This document shows positions 36,568-37,636 of a stretch of 37,636 nucleotides of DNA, piece by piece (within the stretch, counting starts at the first letter, position 1; each line of letters starts with the position of its first letter). The DNA is taken from contig JAMCZT010000012.1 in assembly GCA_023485445.1 (NCBI GenBank), forward strand, positions 1 to 37,636, in the 5' to 3' direction. The position numbers were made by a program, and so were the translations under genes. Under the pieces are notes generated by a model. It worked only from the letters and a program-made list of their open reading frames with translations. It had not been told where the DNA came from and searched no databases. This DNA comes from Patescibacteria group bacterium. Lineage in GTDB: Bacteria > Patescibacteriota > Microgenomatia > Woykebacterales > 2-01-FULL-43-14.

Positions 36568-36576
36568 AAGCGAGAA

Positions 36577-36960
36577 TCCCCCCAAGAGCGTCTCTCCCCC
36601 TAATATGGCGATACATTTGATTAAGGGGGGTTGCCTAGTAAGGGGGTTTTAGGGGGAGAGAGCGGCGGGGGGAACCGAGCGACCCTTTTCTGCTGCCCGA
36701 AACGAGCGAGGCCAGGCACTGCGAAGCGAGGTGAGGGCAGTAATGGTGCGAGTTAGTAGGAATTTGTAAGGGGTTTGGAAACAGTACAGCGGTAGCGAGT
36801 GCCGAAGCTCAAGCGAGGACTGCGAAGCAGGACGAGCGATAAAGCGAGGCACGAGCGTGGGTGTCGAATGAGGTTGGCGACGAATATGCGGTTGGGTGGC
36901 GATTGTGCTTTCGTTAGTAGTATGACGCTGGGGAATTGCGATTGAGTTTGGAAGCGTAAA
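36577..36960 (+). other. Second hairpin-rich non-coding block
   Basis: TCCCCCC/GGGGGGA (36577-36583/36667-36673) around CTCTCCCCCTAA/TTAGGGGGAGAG (36592-36603/36649-36660); CTGCCC/GGGCAG; GTGCC/GGCAC. Confidence 0.5.
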
Positions 36961-36969
36961 AATTTAAAT

Positions 36970-37479
36970 ATGCAAGACTTACAAACAAAAATAATGGTTG
37001 AGAATATCAGTGCTATAGTTACCCCTTTGCCGGGGCGGGCCTTTATTGGAACGATCACAGATTGTGTTCGGCAAGCCAAGGCGAGTATAGATATTATTCA
37101 ATTTGAGTGGAAGTGGTATCACCACGATCACGCTTCAACCATTCAACAACTATCTTATGAAGTCTTGCAAGCCGCAAGGCGCAAAGTTGCAGTTCGGGTG
37201 CTTCTTAATAAAGAACATCCCAGACATCCACTAAATTCGGTTAACAAAAACACTATTTTAAATTTGCAAGAAGCTGGTGCTTTAGCAAAATTTGGTCCAT
37301 CTTCCCCTATTACTCACGCCAAACTTTGGGTTATAGACAAAGAGATTACAGTTTTAGGTTCACATAATTTATCAAGACGGGCTGTAACAGTAAATGATGA
37401 GGCGTCGGTCAAAATTATTTCAAAAGAAATTGCGGGTGAGTTCACCCGTTATTTTGAAGCGCTATGGAATCGACAATAA
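36970..37479 (+). CDS. Phospholipase D-like (HKD) nuclease
   Basis: Single HKD-type motif HAKLWVIDKEITVLGSHNLSRRAVTVNDEASV. Confidence 0.88.
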   Translation: MQDLQTKIMVENISAIVTPLPGRAFIGTITDCVRQAKASIDIIQFEWKWYHHDHASTIQQLSYEVLQAARRKVAVRVLLNKEHPRHPLNSVNKNTILNLQEAGALAKFGPSSPITHAKLWVIDKEITVLGSHNLSRRAVTVNDEASVKIISKEIAGEFTRYFEALWNRQ

Positions 37480-37636
37480 AAGCATTTAGTAAACTTATGG
37501 AAAGAATGAGACCAATAGATTTATTAGCAATGATTGTAGTAATCGGCTCGTTTATTTTAATCGGGCTTGGCCATGATGGCGTGGTAAGTTCAGTCCTCAT
37601 GGCTATCGTGGGTTTTTATTTTGGCTTTAAAACCAC
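37464..37636 (+). CDS. Small membrane protein, truncated by window end
   Basis: ATG 37464 overlapping the PLD stop; MESTIKAFSKLMERMRPIDLLAMIVVIGSFILIGLGHDGVVSSVLMAIVGFYFGFKT. Confidence 0.55.
   Translation, partial: MESTIKAFSKLMERMRPIDLLAMIVVIGSFILIGLGHDGVVSSVLMAIVGFYFGFKT

Noticed and set aside
35640-36960. CRISPR array or tandem repeat
   Set aside because: GAGCGA/GCGAAGC motifs recur but with no regular spacing and no repeat unit longer than ~10 nt.
35112-36965. Known large RNAs (RNase P, tmRNA, group I or II intron, rRNA)
   Set aside because: Searched by eye for GAGGAAAGTCC (RNase P), tmRNA ends, group I P7 core and group II domain V; none seen. Not excluded for divergent forms.
35448-36965. 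Diversity-generating retroelement or retron
   Set aside because: No reverse transcriptase ORF and no TR/VR-like adenine-biased repeat pair seen in the window.
36649-37079. Minus-strand ORFs 36649-36852 and 36753-37079
   Set aside because: Composition of antisense structured region; the second overlaps the start of the well-supported PLD gene.

Overview
The window looks like a bacterial chromosome segment, probably Candidate Phyla Radiation/Patescibacteria-like judging by gene content (inference only). It divides into two parts. (1) About 1-30.3 kb is chromosomal: PHP and PolX proteins, LemA-HtpX, gatC-gatA-[HEPN-like ORF]-gatB, a polA lacking the 5' nuclease domain, LysM and CAP surface proteins, a DDAH-like protein, rplS-rnhB-yraN, a secreted Ig-like repeat protein coupled to a sugar-dehydrogenase-like propeller, and GH8/GT2/GT39 polysaccharide genes. 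It carries tRNA-Gly(CCC) and tRNA-Asp(GTC). (2) From tRNA-Lys(TTT) at ~30.35 kb to the window end is an apparent integrated element: serine recombinase abutting and overlapping the tRNA, DUF3800, ImmA/IrrE, XRE regulators, M23-LysM peptidase, an OB-like small protein and a PLD-family nuclease. The strongest undescribed candidates are non-coding. First, a ~100-nt structured RNA motif occurs twice (3138-3250 and 31961-32057) with a shared core, a closing helix containing a compensatory pair change, and a T-tract after copy B. Second, a ~1.85 kb ORF-free, hairpin-dense, purine-rich region (35112-36965) contains a compact ~210-nt potential pseudoknot module followed by a >1.1 kb large-RNA-like segment with many perfect stems and five GCGAAGC mini-hairpin motifs. 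No searches or folding programs were run; pairings were read by eye.
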